Assembly (NCBI GenBank): GCA_030704615.1
Contig: CM060731.1
Span: 75,184,756 to 75,248,755 of the forward strand
Length of the DNA stretch: 64,000 nt
Direction: 5' to 3'
Source of the DNA: Takakia lepidozioides
Lineage: Eukaryota > Streptophyta > Takakiopsida > Takakiales > Takakiaceae
This document shows, piece by piece, positions 36,066 to 47,260 of the stretch (the first letter of the stretch is position 1; each line of letters begins with the position of its first letter). Made by a program: the position numbers and the translations under genes. The notes below the pieces were generated by a model. It had not been told where the DNA came from, did no database searches, and saw nothing but the letters and a program-made list of their open reading frames with translations.

Positions 36066-38240
36066 TCAAAGAGAATTTGGCGGAGCCCTACGTGAGGTGT
36101 CCCGCTGCAGAAGGGTGATGACTTCTCCGTAGCCTAGTGTGGCTTGGTGAATGAATTGGTCTCTCTTACTGTCGCAACACATAATTACAAGGTATATGTA
36201 ATATTGATGCTTGCAGGGGACCCACTTCCCTCTCATGCCGAGAGCGCCCTCACGCATCGTTACAAAATCCGGACAAGTGCACGTAGGGAAATTCCCCACG
36301 GTAACCTGATATTCTTTGCCATGAAGAACTGAGCCAATAAACAACACTGTGTAAATCCGTCCATACCCCGGGGCAGGGACTTCGGTGATACGAGTCACCC
36401 GAGCCTGCAAAATTCTAGCCGATTCCATCTTGCAGTCGTGATCTGCACCCGAAGCGACACGACGCACTGTTTTTCCATCTCTTTTTGTTGGGTGGGAGTC
36501 GGCACTGGGTGGAGGCATTGCCGGAGCATGTGGCACATCTGTGCCGACAGTGCATGAGGGCACCACCCGGGACCGTGCAAGACAGAACCCTCCCTCCTCC
36601 AGCATGCTTATCTTGGTTGATGACAGCGACGTCCCAAGTTTCACAGGCCAAATTGCGGGGGGAGGGGGTTTCATTATCACCGAAGGACGAACTGTTCCCT
36701 TGACGCATCGTGCCATATTGTCTGGGCAGAACCAAAACTTGTGGTCCTTTGACTCCCCACTATGATAAGGTCGGAACAACCCTGTGAATGTTGGAGCTGG
36801 AGTCCCCCTGGAGCCTTTGCATTTTTTTATTTGCATTTCTTGAAAGAGGGGGTCCGAATTGCCATCCATGCCACTCTAGATCCTGGTGGGGTGCGTTCTA
36901 TATGCCACTCACTATCAATGCAATCAGATTCATGCACCATGGCCACCACCTCCTCCAATGGGATTCTTGCTGCTGTGTTTGCATGATCTGCACCTGCTCC
37001 ACTGGAGGAGGACCCACCTGGGAAAGGGCGGGCACACGACTTAGTCTGCACTGGAGACACCTTTGGTACAGAGAAATTGACCCTGTCCGGCCGATTCTCC
37101 ATCCGACCCCGGAGGAGTGTTCAATTTCCTTTTGCATGATCCAAATCTTTCCTCGCCTTCCAAATGGGGGACCCTGGATTGCAAAGGGAGCCTCCAGTGC
37201 ACCTGTTCAGAGCTCTGGCCATCTTCGATGGGTCTCCGGACCTACTCGCAGCCCTTAGCATCAACAAAGTCGTATCAGGGCCCTTGCCTCCGCCCTGTCC
37301 CATCAGAAAATTGCTGTAGCTGGATTGTTGTGTAAGTGCCCGCACCATGTCATCAGCAGTGGCCACATACAAGTCACGTCCTACTTTGGTAGACTACTGC
37401 ATCCAGGCGTTGTGAACAGTCTCTGCCAAATTACAGGATGGCATGTCGGCCAAGTCCTCCAAGGACATGTCCTGCAGGAGGCATTGCATGGAAATGTGAG
37501 GAATGAAAGGAAATGGAAGAGGTTCTGCAAGTGACAATCCAACAACCCCAAACGAACAGGCACGATGCAAAGTTAAATTTGTGTTTCTGGGATTGAAGAG
37601 GCTTACCGTCGTCATGAAAGCTCCCCACTGTCTGTACCTGAAATGCCAGAAAACCAACCAGTCCTCCAACTCCTTCAGGTGGATACCAGTAGCAGCACCA
37701 GAGGAGAACCACCAAGCCCGGATTGCTTGGTAAGTGCTCTCAACTTCTCCCATTGAGGTGGCATTTTTGTACTTGAGGCAGAGCCTTCTGTGTTCCAACT
37801 GAAGGTCAGGGCGAATGCAGCGCTTTGTATGACGTGCCAGAGATTGACTCCAATGGAAGAGGCATGTGCGCTCCCTATTTTCCATTGGGACCTTAGGATC
37901 CCCCGAACCAAACATGCACCGCACTGCATTGAAATTTGCCTGTGCACTATCAGCCATGAAGCCCGCAAAATTTGTGTTTTGTATTCCATTGCGCTGCATG
38001 ACGGCCAGGAGTGAATTCCACTGAGCATCTGGGATTCGGTGTCCTCCGACTGCATATCACAAATTGCTATGGAGAGCACACGCTGGTACACTGGATCGTA
38101 CACATGGCACGCCATGGTTGTCCAACCCTTCACCCATTTGCAGTGATCAAACATTAACCAACATTTAGCCAAATCTCCTCCAGGTTGCATTCGGCGGACT
38201 ATGCTACACCATTGCCTTCGCCCACTGTGGACAGCCCCCC
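36066..38240 (-). pseudogene. Mutator-like transposase with SWIM zinc finger
   Basis: Read on the minus strand. The N-terminal part seen (38170-38030) has FDHCKWVKGWTTMACHVYD and ICDMQSEDTES. After a one-base frame change near 38030, the part at 37999-37394 has FAGFMADSAQANFNAVR (candidate catalytic Asp), FGSGDP, CLFHWSQSL, and AIRAWWFSSGAA and WLVFWHFRYRQWG. The C-terminal part (36869-36066) has a SWIM finger TCTCPDF...WVPCKHQYY, a CxC...CxH zinc motif typical of MULE and FAR1 proteins. The middle (37390-36870) is spread over frames, possibly introns. It would cut and join the element ends. Frameshifts suggest a dead copy. Confidence 0.65.
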
Positions 38241-38790
38241 TTGTCATTGTTTTTTTCATTTGGAAATCGTCCACACATGGGCCACTGTTTGTGCCCCCTT
38301 CACTGCCTGTTTTTTGATGTAAAAATCGTCAGAATAGGGCCATTATGCCATGTTCGAACCACCCCTAATTGGAAACTCAAATGTTTTGGGCCCCATCTCT
38401 GCTTGTTTTTTGATGTGAAATTGGGCGAAACACGGCCAGTATGGATGCTCAAAACACCTATAGTTGGAAGAACGAACAGTGTGTGGCCTCCTCTCTGCAT
38501 GTTTTTTTATGTGGAAATGTGCCACATAGGGCCTAATGTCATGTTGAAAACACCCCTACTTGGAAGCTCAAGCAGTGTGCAGCAACGCACACTGTCTGTT
38601 CCCCACTCTCTGCCTGATTTTAGATTTGAAAATAGACCACTCATGGCCAGTGTGCCATGTTCAAATCACCCATCATTGGAAGCTCAAACAGTGTGCGGCA
38701 ACGCACACTGTTTTTGGCCCGCACAATGCTTGTTTTCTCATGTAAAATTGGGCCACATCGGGCCTACCTGCCATGCTCAAAACACCATCT
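38241..38790. repeat. tandem repeat, about 96-115 bp unit
   Basis: Five degenerate copies of a unit carry a C(T)TG(C/T)TTTTTTGATGT box, an A/G-rich GAAATTGGGC-like stretch, GGCC, CCATG(T/C)TC, and CACCC(C)TA.TTGGAA. The boxes lie at about 38316, 38412, 38508, 38620 and 38740. The array separates the divergent transposase and methyltransferase-like genes, so it may contain their promoters or binding sites. A long open frame across it comes from the repeat and is not called. Confidence 0.7.
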
Positions 38791-38841
38791 GTTCTTGCCT
38801 CTCTTTTATATCAGTTTGAATGAATAACCGTGTAGGAGAAG

Positions 38842-41800
38842 ATGCAAATGGTGGCGGATGAGAGCCCTTTGGGGGAGGGGAAGGAGATCATTGCTGATGT
38901 GGACGATGAGTTCTATGAAAGCAAAGCCGCTGAGATGTTGGGGGGGCAGAAGGTAAACTCTCAGCTTGTGGTGCAAAGTATGCTTGCCCCGGGTGGGAGG
39001 TTGAAGATCCCCCTGTGTAGGTTGGTTTCCATGCCCGTCGTTCGTCCACCCCTCATCAAGGACATCCTGAAGCTGGAGGCCGAGTTTGTTCATGGGTATT
39101 TGGATGGATCCGCAATCTTTTACGTTTCTACAAAGGATTCCAGAGGCAATAAGCTCCTTGTGGATGAGTCAATCGTGGACTCCTGGGATCCCATTTGGAG
39201 ACAGGTGATCGAATCCTTTGAACTTCTTCTCTCCAGCATCTGCAATGTCTTGCTGCAAGGGAATGCACGAGAGTTGAATCAACCCAAGGGCAAGGGAAAC
39301 AAACAGAAACAAACATGTGGAAGCAGGAATATCGAAAGGCCAGATGGTGGAAGATGTATCTCACCGCGTACATATACTCCATGAAAGCCTCACGGGTCAA
39401 CGAGTACCACGTTTCTGATGTCTTGGAGCTTTCACACTTCTTGTACGTCTCTGCTGAAAGGATGGTCTTGAAGTTGGTCAAGGGCATCTGCCCGATCCTT
39501 TGTATTCTGTATAGTGTGTGAACCAGACTCGTTTTGACATGCGATGTCTCCGTCCCTCTGCAGAATGATATGTGAAAGTCAGAATGAAAATGAAGAACCG
39601 TCAACAGAGGACTGGAACAAAGGAACCACGGAACCACAACTAGAACATGTAGAATGAGAAACCAACCTGTTCACATCATTCATTGCCGTCAGAAGACCCA
39701 TCATGTTCCCGTCACAATCCAGCACCATCGATCAAACAGAGTAATGCCACTTTTCCTCCTGTGAGTGCAGCCTCCCAATGACAGCCATCCATGCAAGCAA
39801 CCGGTGGTTGCCATCCCATACGTGAAACATCTTCCTTGAGAATGCCGTGGCAAACTGGAATACTACAGCTCTACCCCTGAGGAGAGAAAGACAACAAAGG
39901 GGGTTGAGAGTCACATCAAGAAAGAGAGAAGGACTATTATGAGTGCTTTTGTTAAGCAGTTGAGAATTGCCGACCCATCATTCGGATCGCAGTTTCTTCT
40001 GGAGGTGAAAAACCATTACAACAAGCCAGGCAAGCCAGAGATGGCCTAGGAGAAGTTACACAAGTTGTCTACCGCCGTTGTGTCTTCAGAACAGAAGGTG
40101 AAGTGGCTACAGATATGGAACTCCGATCCCACTGTTAGGGATACCCACATGTTCCCCAGGCCGGAGAAAGAGAAGAAGACCTAGCGTGTCATTCCTTTCA
40201 GTGACAATGTCCTGGACACATGGCTTCACAAGGCCACTTACTGGAGCCAGGTATGATGTCCTTTGTTGTGTCACTTTCTTTTCGCTTTTTCTGTCCTTCT
40301 CTTTCCATTGGTTGTTACATTGGCTGTGATTGTTTTTTGGTTCATTCTTGCATTTGAATTGTTTTGCAGTTGGAAGAAAGGGCCCGGTCGGTTCTACATA
40401 CTCAGCTGGCTGACTATGGCATCACCATGACAGCACCGAAGGTCTCCTTCCAAGCATACATGAGGAAATGGAGAGCCACAGTGTGGCAATCTTGTTTCTT
40501 TAGAGAGTTCAGCAAGGAGGGTGGCATCAGTCGAACAAATGAGCTTGACCAGCAAGAGAAAGGAGAGGAAGCCTGGAAACGATGCCTTTACAGGTGCGAA
40601 ATGGACTGTGCTTCTTTGTTTTGCAACTACACACTCTCCTCCATCCAACGTGTTTTGGGCTGCCTCATATGAGTTTCTGTTGCCGCACACTCATTTGTCT
40701 ATCCCTGTGTAGTAACACCAAGGTGCACACCCTGGGCCCTTCAGGCTACTTTGTGTGCGGTGGTTGCATACTGTTTTAGGGGGTCTTCCTGGTGTGATGG
40801 AAAAGCTGAGAGACAATAATTGCATTGCATAATGAGGCTGTCTCTGTTCGTGCAGGTACATAAAGTTTGTTCTCATGGAAGAGAACTGCTTGGACAAACA
40901 TCCTGATTTCTTGGACCTTTGGCTTGTCCCTGCTGGCAACCAGACCATGTTTACTACTGGGATCTTGCATGATTGGGGCCCAGACCATCTTTCTGCTTGT
41001 GGTTGGTATTTGGATTGCCCTCCTTCAGAAACCCCAGCTCAGGAGGTGTCTTTGAGGAGAGAGAATGACCGTATAGCAGCCACCGCCGCAGCAGCCGACC
41101 TCGACATTCATGATAGAAATTTGAGGACTCTTGCAGAGAAGGAGCCTCCCGCTCAAGATACCCCGGGTAGAGGTAGAAAGGCAAAGGGAAAAGATGTGGC
41201 TGGTGGTGTGGGGAAAGGAAGGGGTAGGGGGAAGGGGGTACAAGGGCAGGTAGGTGGGCAGGGAAGTATTGCAGATACTGGCCCTGTGAAGCATGTCCAG
41301 CAGACTCCACCGCATGGTAGGGGATCCGGGAGAAAGAACAAGGGGGTGGTTGATCCCAAGGACGCGTACCATGCAGTGGAGCATCCCACGAGGGTCATTC
41401 GCCCTACCAAGTTGGAGATGGCCAACGTCGGGTTCCTTGCCATGATGGAGTCCAAGAAATCTGATTACAAGGGCGAGCCATCTCCAGTGTGGGAGAGGAT
41501 TGTGGAGTTCCTCGGCACGGTGCGTGTTGTCTTTTGCTTCTTGTCTGTTGTGGGCATGGATCGTTTCAATCCTCTTGAGCATTCCATTGTATTCTTGTTT
41601 GCAGGCTAAAATGACCAAATCCTGGATGAACGGGAAGGAGAAGCCATATGTAGCCGAACTCATCATCTTGGACATCCCTGATGGGTTGCCAGTCCCGGAT
41701 GTCCCTCCATCGGGTGCTTGCCCAGGTTGGAATGCTTTTGATGAGCGCTACTGGCGGTGGGTTTTCTCATTTTGCAATTTCTTTCTATCCGATGCAGGTG

Positions 41801-43046
41801 TTTTGGCGCTCATCCAGTCCATCGACCTTCGCTGTCGCCGTGCACTTGCAAGCTATTTGAAAGCCTCCGGTATGAGGGTCGTGAAGACATGGAATTGTGT
41901 GAACAGCATGTACCTAACGAAGGGGGATCGTCCGGGAGAGATGGTAAATCTGCCTTCTTGTTCCTCTTCTTGGTGGTTATCGGATGGAGTTGCATAGGTT
42001 GCTCAAACTCATATGTAGGGGCTTGGTTTTGAAGCTTCTTAGTTCCTTGTGGATGTCCTGTTTGTAGACTCATTTGTTTGAAGCTGTTTGTCTCGTCCGA
42101 GTGCATCCACCTACGACTCCGGCCGTCATTAGGGAGTTCGCCATCACTCATGGGGCCAAGTTCATAGACGAGAGGACAGATCCTCCCACGGATGACATGC
42201 ACCACAACTACGTCGACAACAACGTGTGCTTGTGAAGAGGGAATGGGGTTCCTTGGAGAGGGCGAGGGAGAGGAGCCCGGCTTTCATTCAAACGATTGTG
42301 GAGTGCTGCACCTACACAGATGCCAAAGTTCTGGATTTGTCAATGGGCACAGGTTCGTCTCTTCAACATTCACATTTCATGAGGTTTGTTTGAGCTTGCA
42401 CTTTCAGCACTTCCCACCGTTCCAAATGTGTCTTCAATATCTGTTTCCTTCATTCTGTTCCACTGCAGGTGCTTCGTACCATGCTTGCAAGGCCAGTGCG
42501 CGACATCTCTTTGGGATTGAAGGGGATGCCGAGATTTACAAGAACCTCCTGATGGGTTTGGGTGGACAGACTTCTCAAGTCCTTCCGAAGCCCCTTCCCG
42601 GTGATATTGATACAGGGGAGACTTCCGACAAGGAGCTGGACTCCGACTTTGCCTATGAGTAAGTTCAACCTGTGGATGCTTGCATTGTTTTTTCAATATC
42701 CAGAATCACTGTTCTTGAGGCAAAGTGCACATGGGAGACATCCTCTTCGTTGGACTTGTGCATTGCATCATTGTGTTCAAAATGGGTTTTTGTCGACTTG
42801 TGCAGGAGTCCGCGTGCTTCCACTTACCCTCCAGGACTATCACACCTATTTGGACTTCTTTCAAGTCCTCCTCGATCTTACGTGCTATCTGTCTATGCGG
42901 AGGCACTCGCAGCAAGCATGTCCATTCATGGCACTCGCAGTCCACCCATCAACGGCCGTGGTGGAAGACGTGGTGTTGGGGCCAGAATCTTTGTGGATGA
43001 CATAGCACAGGAGGTCGAGACTGATTCTGATGACTGTGACACTTGA
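38842..43046 (+). pseudogene. ParB-like / N4-N6 DNA methyltransferase-like gene
   Basis: Exons inferred: 38842-about 39250; a block about 39250-39914 readable only on the minus strand; 39940-40250 (two TAGs); 40370-40593; 40856-41519; 41605-41756; 41798-41943; 42068-42352; 42469-42658; and a final exon from 42806. The N-terminus has LKIPLCRL and GYLDGSAIFYVS. The reversed block has MFHVWDGNHRLLAWM, a GNHR box as in ParB/sulfiredoxin folds. The middle has GILHDW and GWYLDCPP and a Gly/Arg/Lys-rich stretch (41160-41340). Then come LIILDIPDG and WNAFDERYW (position of methyltransferase motif IV, normally DPPY), and DLSMGTGASYHACKAS...HLFGIEGD, which fits the AdoMet-binding motif I of N4/N6 methyltransferases (split by an intron). 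The motif order IV then I is the permuted class. It would bind and methylate DNA. Frameshifts near 41757 and 42225 suggest decay. Confidence 0.6.
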
Positions 43047-43520
43047 TATGAAGTTTTCTTTTGCTTTCATTCGGGGCCAAATTTGAAATGGGATGGTTGT
43101 GTGTCCTTGTTGTCCTGTTTGCAATGTGTGCGTGGGATGCAAATTCATGGGAACAAACTATTGTTGGAGATGGGGGTTGCATGAACTGCCCGGATTGTTC
43201 CTTCAATCTATTTAGTGTTTTACGGACCTCACAGGCTTGAGTGCATTGCAAAAACAAACAAACGACTTTGGTTCGTATAGAGCATTCTCGCATCATTTGC
43301 TCGTTGGTCTCCAAACCATTCCTGCTAGAAGAATGCTTGGTAAATCCATCACGGTGACGTCCACGTGATCAAAGAGCGTTCAGGCATTCTCAAATCTGGT
43401 GAGCATCCATGATGCTCCCACACATACCTGGCATGTTTGCAAGGGTGGTGAGTAAGAAAAGATTTCGCAGGGATCCGCTTTGGATGATGTCAGTGTGCAC
43501 CTCCTCACGACGTACCCACG
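43047..43520. other. intergenic, 3' flank of the methyltransferase-like gene
   Basis: No gene recognised. It contains short open frames only. Confidence 0.4.
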
Positions 43521-43693
43521 ACCACCCCCACCGCAACCCGGTGTGCGGGGCTCCACCTAGTGAGCGCCTCTGCCTCCTTGAGTGCCTTGGGCACTCAAGG
43601 GTGCTTCAGCCCCCCGTACCTATTGCTGCCACCGCCCCCACCATAAGGGCAGCTCCTCTGCGTCCCGACCCCCTACCCTCAAGGGCCGCGACA
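43521..43693 (-). repeat. inverted fragment of gypsy-1/2 LTR, first part
   Basis: On the minus strand it starts TGTCGCGGCCCTTGAGGG and matches the first about 175 bp of the LTR at 46483 and 59884, with small indels, ending at GGTGGGGGTGGT. The missing rest of an LTR is found at 44331-44868 in plus orientation. Confidence 0.8.
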
Positions 43694-43965
43694 GACTCGG
43701 TCTTCTTCTACCAGGAGGAATCATTGGCACCCACATTTCAACATTTTGATGGAGATTTGACCTTCACCATTGGGATTCAAGACTCCTTGGCAATGGCAGA
43801 AGATGTTGGACTTGGGCCATGCGCCCATCGTAGCTTGCGATGCTACATTTGGAACTAACCATCACAAGGTCTGCCGTGGACCCTCTCCACGGGCTTCTGC
43901 TAGCATGATGCATACTACAATGGTCTCCCACTCCTGTGGTGCATTGCTTTTTTGTCCTCAATCCC
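43694..43965 (+). pseudogene. MULE/FAR1-type transposase fragment
   Basis: The plus strand gives SVFFYQEES and FTIGIQ, then, after a frame change near 43790, TPWQWQKMLDLGHAPIVACDATFGTNHHK. The DATFGTN phrase holds the first catalytic Asp of Mutator-like and FAR1-type transposases. It differs from the transposase at 36-38 kb, so it may derive from another element or from the missing N-terminal part. It lies inside the segment that appears to be inverted. Confidence 0.55.
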
Positions 43966-44330
43966 GATGGACCTAACTGTGGTAGACCATGTCCCAGTAT
44001 ACCCTGTTCGAGTAGACCTTCCACTGCACTCTGTTTTAGGGCAGACCCTTTTGCGTGTTCACCCTGTTACAGTAGACCCTGTGCGTGTTGGGGGGTGCTA
44101 TTCCGTGAGCTCGTAGGCGTGAGCCTGTGAGCCCAGGAAACCGTGAGCCCAGCACAGGCTCACGCCACGTCAGCATGCATACAAGGCCTATTTCCGCGGG
44201 TGTCACCTATTACCGCGGGTTGATCAGCCATTTCCCGGGAATGCAGATTGGATGTGTTACATCCATTGTATCCATCCTTTCTATCCATTGCATCCATCCA
44301 GACGTTATCAACATACCAAGCCCCTGCATT
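43966..44330. other. CAGACC and GTGAGC motif stretch
   Basis: GTAGACC/CAGACC motifs at 43980-44090, then GGGGGGTGCTATTCCGTGAGC at about 44093 followed by several GTGAGC/GCTCACG motifs to 44165. The same wording (GGGGGTTGCTATTCCATGAGC) recurs at 63735, suggesting a transposon end. 44166-44330 shows nothing further apart from ATCCATTG repeats. Confidence 0.45.
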
Positions 44331-44868
44331 GGTGGTGGTAGCTTAGTGGGACTTAGTGGGGGTGGCATAGGACTCACCATGGGGGCGGAGACCTTGTGGT
44401 GGGAGTCGTGGGGAGTCTTGGGACTCATCACAGTCCAATGGGACCGTGGTGGGTGGGCCAAGTCTCACTGCGACTCATCACCGGGAGTCGAGGGTTTTCG
44501 TGGTGGTTCGCCATAAAATGGCATGGTTGTTTGTGAAACCCCCGCGGACAGTCACAGAAGTATATATAGGGAGTAGTAACCCCGAGAACGGTGCAAGCCC
44601 GTTGGTGTCCAAAAACTAGTGAGCAAGCGAACGAGCCGGAAAGCGACCAAGGAGTGGGGAGCTATTCCAGACTGCCATCCACTAAAGGGAATTTCCACTA
44701 GGCCCAAATTGGTGGAGGGTTTCTGGGAAGAGTAAAGGGGGACCGTTATGTCCCCGTGAGCAGCCGAAGCGACGAGTTGGCCCGGCGGCCAGGTTGGGAG
44801 TTAGGCGCGCGCATCGAAGCGAGTAACTATGACTTGAAGGGGAGCTTACCGAAGTGTGGTGCGCAACA
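44331..44868 (+). repeat. 5' LTR of gypsy-1, truncated
   Basis: Matches the LTR at 46483-47205 from its base about 185 to the end (GCGCAACA here, GCGCGACA in the others). It contains a TATATATAGGGAGTAG stretch near 44563 that may be the LTR promoter TATA region. Confidence 0.85.
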
Positions 44869-44870
44869 CT

Positions 44871-44882
44871 TGGTATCACAAC
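44871..44882 (+). other. gypsy-1 primer binding site, degraded
   Basis: TGGTATCACAAC directly after the LTR. The intact site in gypsy-2 (TGGTATCAGAGC, 47208) matches initiator tRNA-Met. Confidence 0.75.
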
Positions 44883-44923
44883 TTAGAGTTCAGTACGCGA
44901 TCATCCTTGGGATCGGCCTCATC

Positions 44924-46482
44924 ATGGGGACGGGCAAGCCAAAGCGAAAGCGGAACGGCCCGAAAGGTGATGATCTTGGTGAGCACGATGGGGGCGACGT
45001 GTCACCAAAGCGGCCATTTGAGGAAGCGATGCATGCTTTTGAAAACGAGGCCACTCAAGAACGGGAGGAATCTGAGGAGTCGGAGCCCGAGGAATCCCTG
45101 AGAGATCCAACAGACCAACCGATGCCTCCCATGCCAGCAGCCTTTTGGGAAGGGTTGTTGGCGCAGTTTGGAGGGACGTTGAAAGACGTGTTGAAGGCGG
45201 CTAATGCCACTTCCACTAAGGCAAAGTTTAAGGTGAAGCCTAAGGAACCCGGCACCTTCGAGGGCGTCCGAAATTGGAAGGCACTCAACACTTGGCTCTT
45301 GGAGCTAGAGCAGTACTTCCGGGCGGCCAAATTGAGTGACGAGGATCGGGTGGAAGTGGCTCTCACCTACTTGAGGGGCTATGCCCAACAATGGTGGCAG
45401 AAACGCCTTCACGACCAAGGTCCAAACCCGGAAACCTTGCATTAGAGTGGGTTCAAGGAACTTATGAAAAGACAGTTTGTTCCCCTCAACGCGTCCTGGC
45501 TTCGCCCGGGACAAGATAAGGAGTTTGAAGCAAACGGATGATATTCGGGGATATGTTCAGGCTTTCAATGTGCTGTTGCTCGAAGTCGCGGATATGACAG
45601 AACCAGAAATGGTCTTCAACTTTGTGGCGGGACTGGCCCCATGGGCCAGGCGGAAGTTGGAGGAAAAACCACCTAAGACTTTGAACGAGGCAGTTGGAAG
45701 GGCTAAATGTTTCTCAGATGTCCCTAGGGGCGAAAGACAAGGCCGTACGGAGCTGAACCACAAGAAAACCCGGCAGAAGGGTGACTCTTTTCGGCCGGAA
45801 AAGAAGTGGGATAAGCCACGCGGCGACAACAGCACATGGAAATCGAAGGGAGGGCCTTCACACGTCAAGGTGGCACCCGGTGCTCCGAAAGGAAAATCAG
45901 GTGCGGCGGCTTATGGCGGACAGAAGGCGACCTTCGATGGAGTGTGTTTTAATTGCGGGGAGCCCGGGTACATGGCTAAGAAGTGCGTGAAACCCCAACA
46001 ATTGAACATGACTCGGGCTTCCACGGAGTTGTCTGAAGAGTCCCTCAGCCGCTTGGTGGAGGCGGTGGTCGCCAAGACTTGCAAGGTAGATAACTACTCT
46101 TGTGAGTTGTATCAGGAAACTGGCGCCTTGCGTAAAGGGAGTCAGTTAATGTTCGTTAGTGGGATAATCTCCGGAACTAACGTGTCATTGTTGGTGGACA
46201 CAGAAGCGTCGCACTCCTTCATGATACCGGCAATGGCACGGAAGCTGGGGCACCCGACAAGTGATGTGGGGGCCTCCATTGAAGGGCGTTACGCCAAAGG
46301 AGAACCATAACGGGCAACGAGGTTGGCGTTCGATGTTCCTTCGCAACTGGGAAGTTGGGAGGCACGAGAGAACTTCACCATTTGCGAGATCGATGGAGTG
46401 GATCTCATTTTGGGGATGACCTTTCTGAGCAAGTCCGGAGCGGTCATAGATGGCTGTAAGAAAATAGTCACGCTACCGTGTG
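44924..46482 (+). pseudogene. gypsy-1 gag and protease start
   Basis: The start is the ATG at 44924 (MGTGKPKRKRN), just after the primer site. Gag has an acidic N-terminus, then PGTFEGVRNWKALNTWLLELEQYF and YLRGYAQQWWQK, the gag core of chromoviruses. A TAG near 45443 stops it; the following ELMKRQF and DIRGYVQAFNVLL complete the core after a frame change near 45500. A CCHC zinc knuckle CFNCGEPGYMAKKC (Gly-Tyr replaces Gly-His, so the His is missing) lies near 45955. Protease begins with SLLVDTEASHSF (normally D-S/T-G), and the ORF is cut by a TAA near 46310. The open frame resumes to 46482, where gypsy-2 is inserted. Confidence 0.82.
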
Positions 46483-47205
46483 TGTCGCGGCCCTTTGCCT
46501 TGAGGGCAGGGGGGACACGAGAGGGGCTGCCCCTGTGGTGGGGGCAGTGGCGACAATAGATGCAGGGGCTGAAGCACCCTTGAGTGCCCAAGGCACTCAA
46601 GGAGGCGGAGGCGCTCACTAGGTGGAGCCCCGCACACCGGGTTGCGGTGGGGGTGGTTCCACGAGGGGTGGTGGTAGCTTAGTGGGACTTAGTGGGGGTG
46701 GCATAGGACTCACCGTGGGGGCGGAGACCTTGTCAGTGGGAGTCGTGGGGAGTCTTGGGACTCACCACGGTCCAATGGGACCGTGGTGGGTGGGCCAAGA
46801 CTCACTGCGACTCAGCACCGGGAGTCGCGGGTTTTCGTGGTGGTTCGCCATAAAATGGCATGGTTGTTTGTGAAACCCCCGCGGACAGTCACAGAAGTAT
46901 ATATAGGGAGTAGTAACCCCGAGAACGGTGCAAGCCCGTTGGTGTCCAAAAACTAGTGAGCAAGCGAGCGAGCCAGAAAACGACCAAGGAGTGGGGAGCT
47001 ATTCCGGACTGCCATCCACCAAAGGGAATTTCCACTAGGCCCAAATTGGTGGAGGGTTTCTGGGAAGAGTAAAGGGGGACCGTTATGTCCCGGTGAGCAG
47101 CCAAAGCTCCAAGTTGGCCCGGCGGTCAGGTTGGGAGTTAGGCGTGCGCATCGAAGCGAGTAACTATGACTTGAAGGGGAGCTTACCGAAGTGAGGTGCG
47201 CGACA
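46483..47205 (+). repeat. 5' LTR of gypsy-2
   Basis: It starts TGTCGCGGCCC and ends GCGCGACA. The start is supported by the inverted fragment at 43693 and by the target duplication. A TATATATAGG stretch near 46898 is a likely TATA region. Confidence 0.9.
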
Positions 47206-47207
47206 CT

Positions 47208-47219
47208 TGGTATCAGAGC
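47208..47219 (+). other. gypsy-2 primer binding site (initiator tRNA-Met)
   Basis: TGGTATCAGAGC two bases after the LTR, the standard plant tRNA-iMet primer site. Confidence 0.92.
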
Positions 47220-47260
47220 TTAGAGTTCAGTACGCGATCATCCTTGAGATCGGCCTCATC

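Larger units (their letters stand above)
35690..44165. mobile_element. Mutator-like element with divergent transposase and ParB/methyltransferase genes
   Basis: The limits are tentative, set by GTGAGC/GCTCACG clusters at both sides. Clear terminal inverted repeats and a 9-bp target duplication, expected for Mutator-like elements, were not found. The contents are coherent: a SWIM-finger transposase on the minus strand and a multi-exon gene on the plus strand, divergent from a 0.6-kb tandem repeat. The right side is disturbed by an inversion (43521-44330). Confidence 0.45.

Noticed and set aside
38241-38819. Open frame of 192 codons on the plus strand
   Set aside because: It coincides with the tandem repeat. 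The open frame follows from the repeat unit and has no domain.
41025-41675. Minus-strand ORF of 216 codons
   Set aside because: It overlaps plus-strand exons with matching splice sites, and its composition is that of an antisense frame.
44210-44461. Pro/His-rich ORF in the LTR
   Set aside because: Antisense of the G-rich LTR. It is repeated in all LTR copies.
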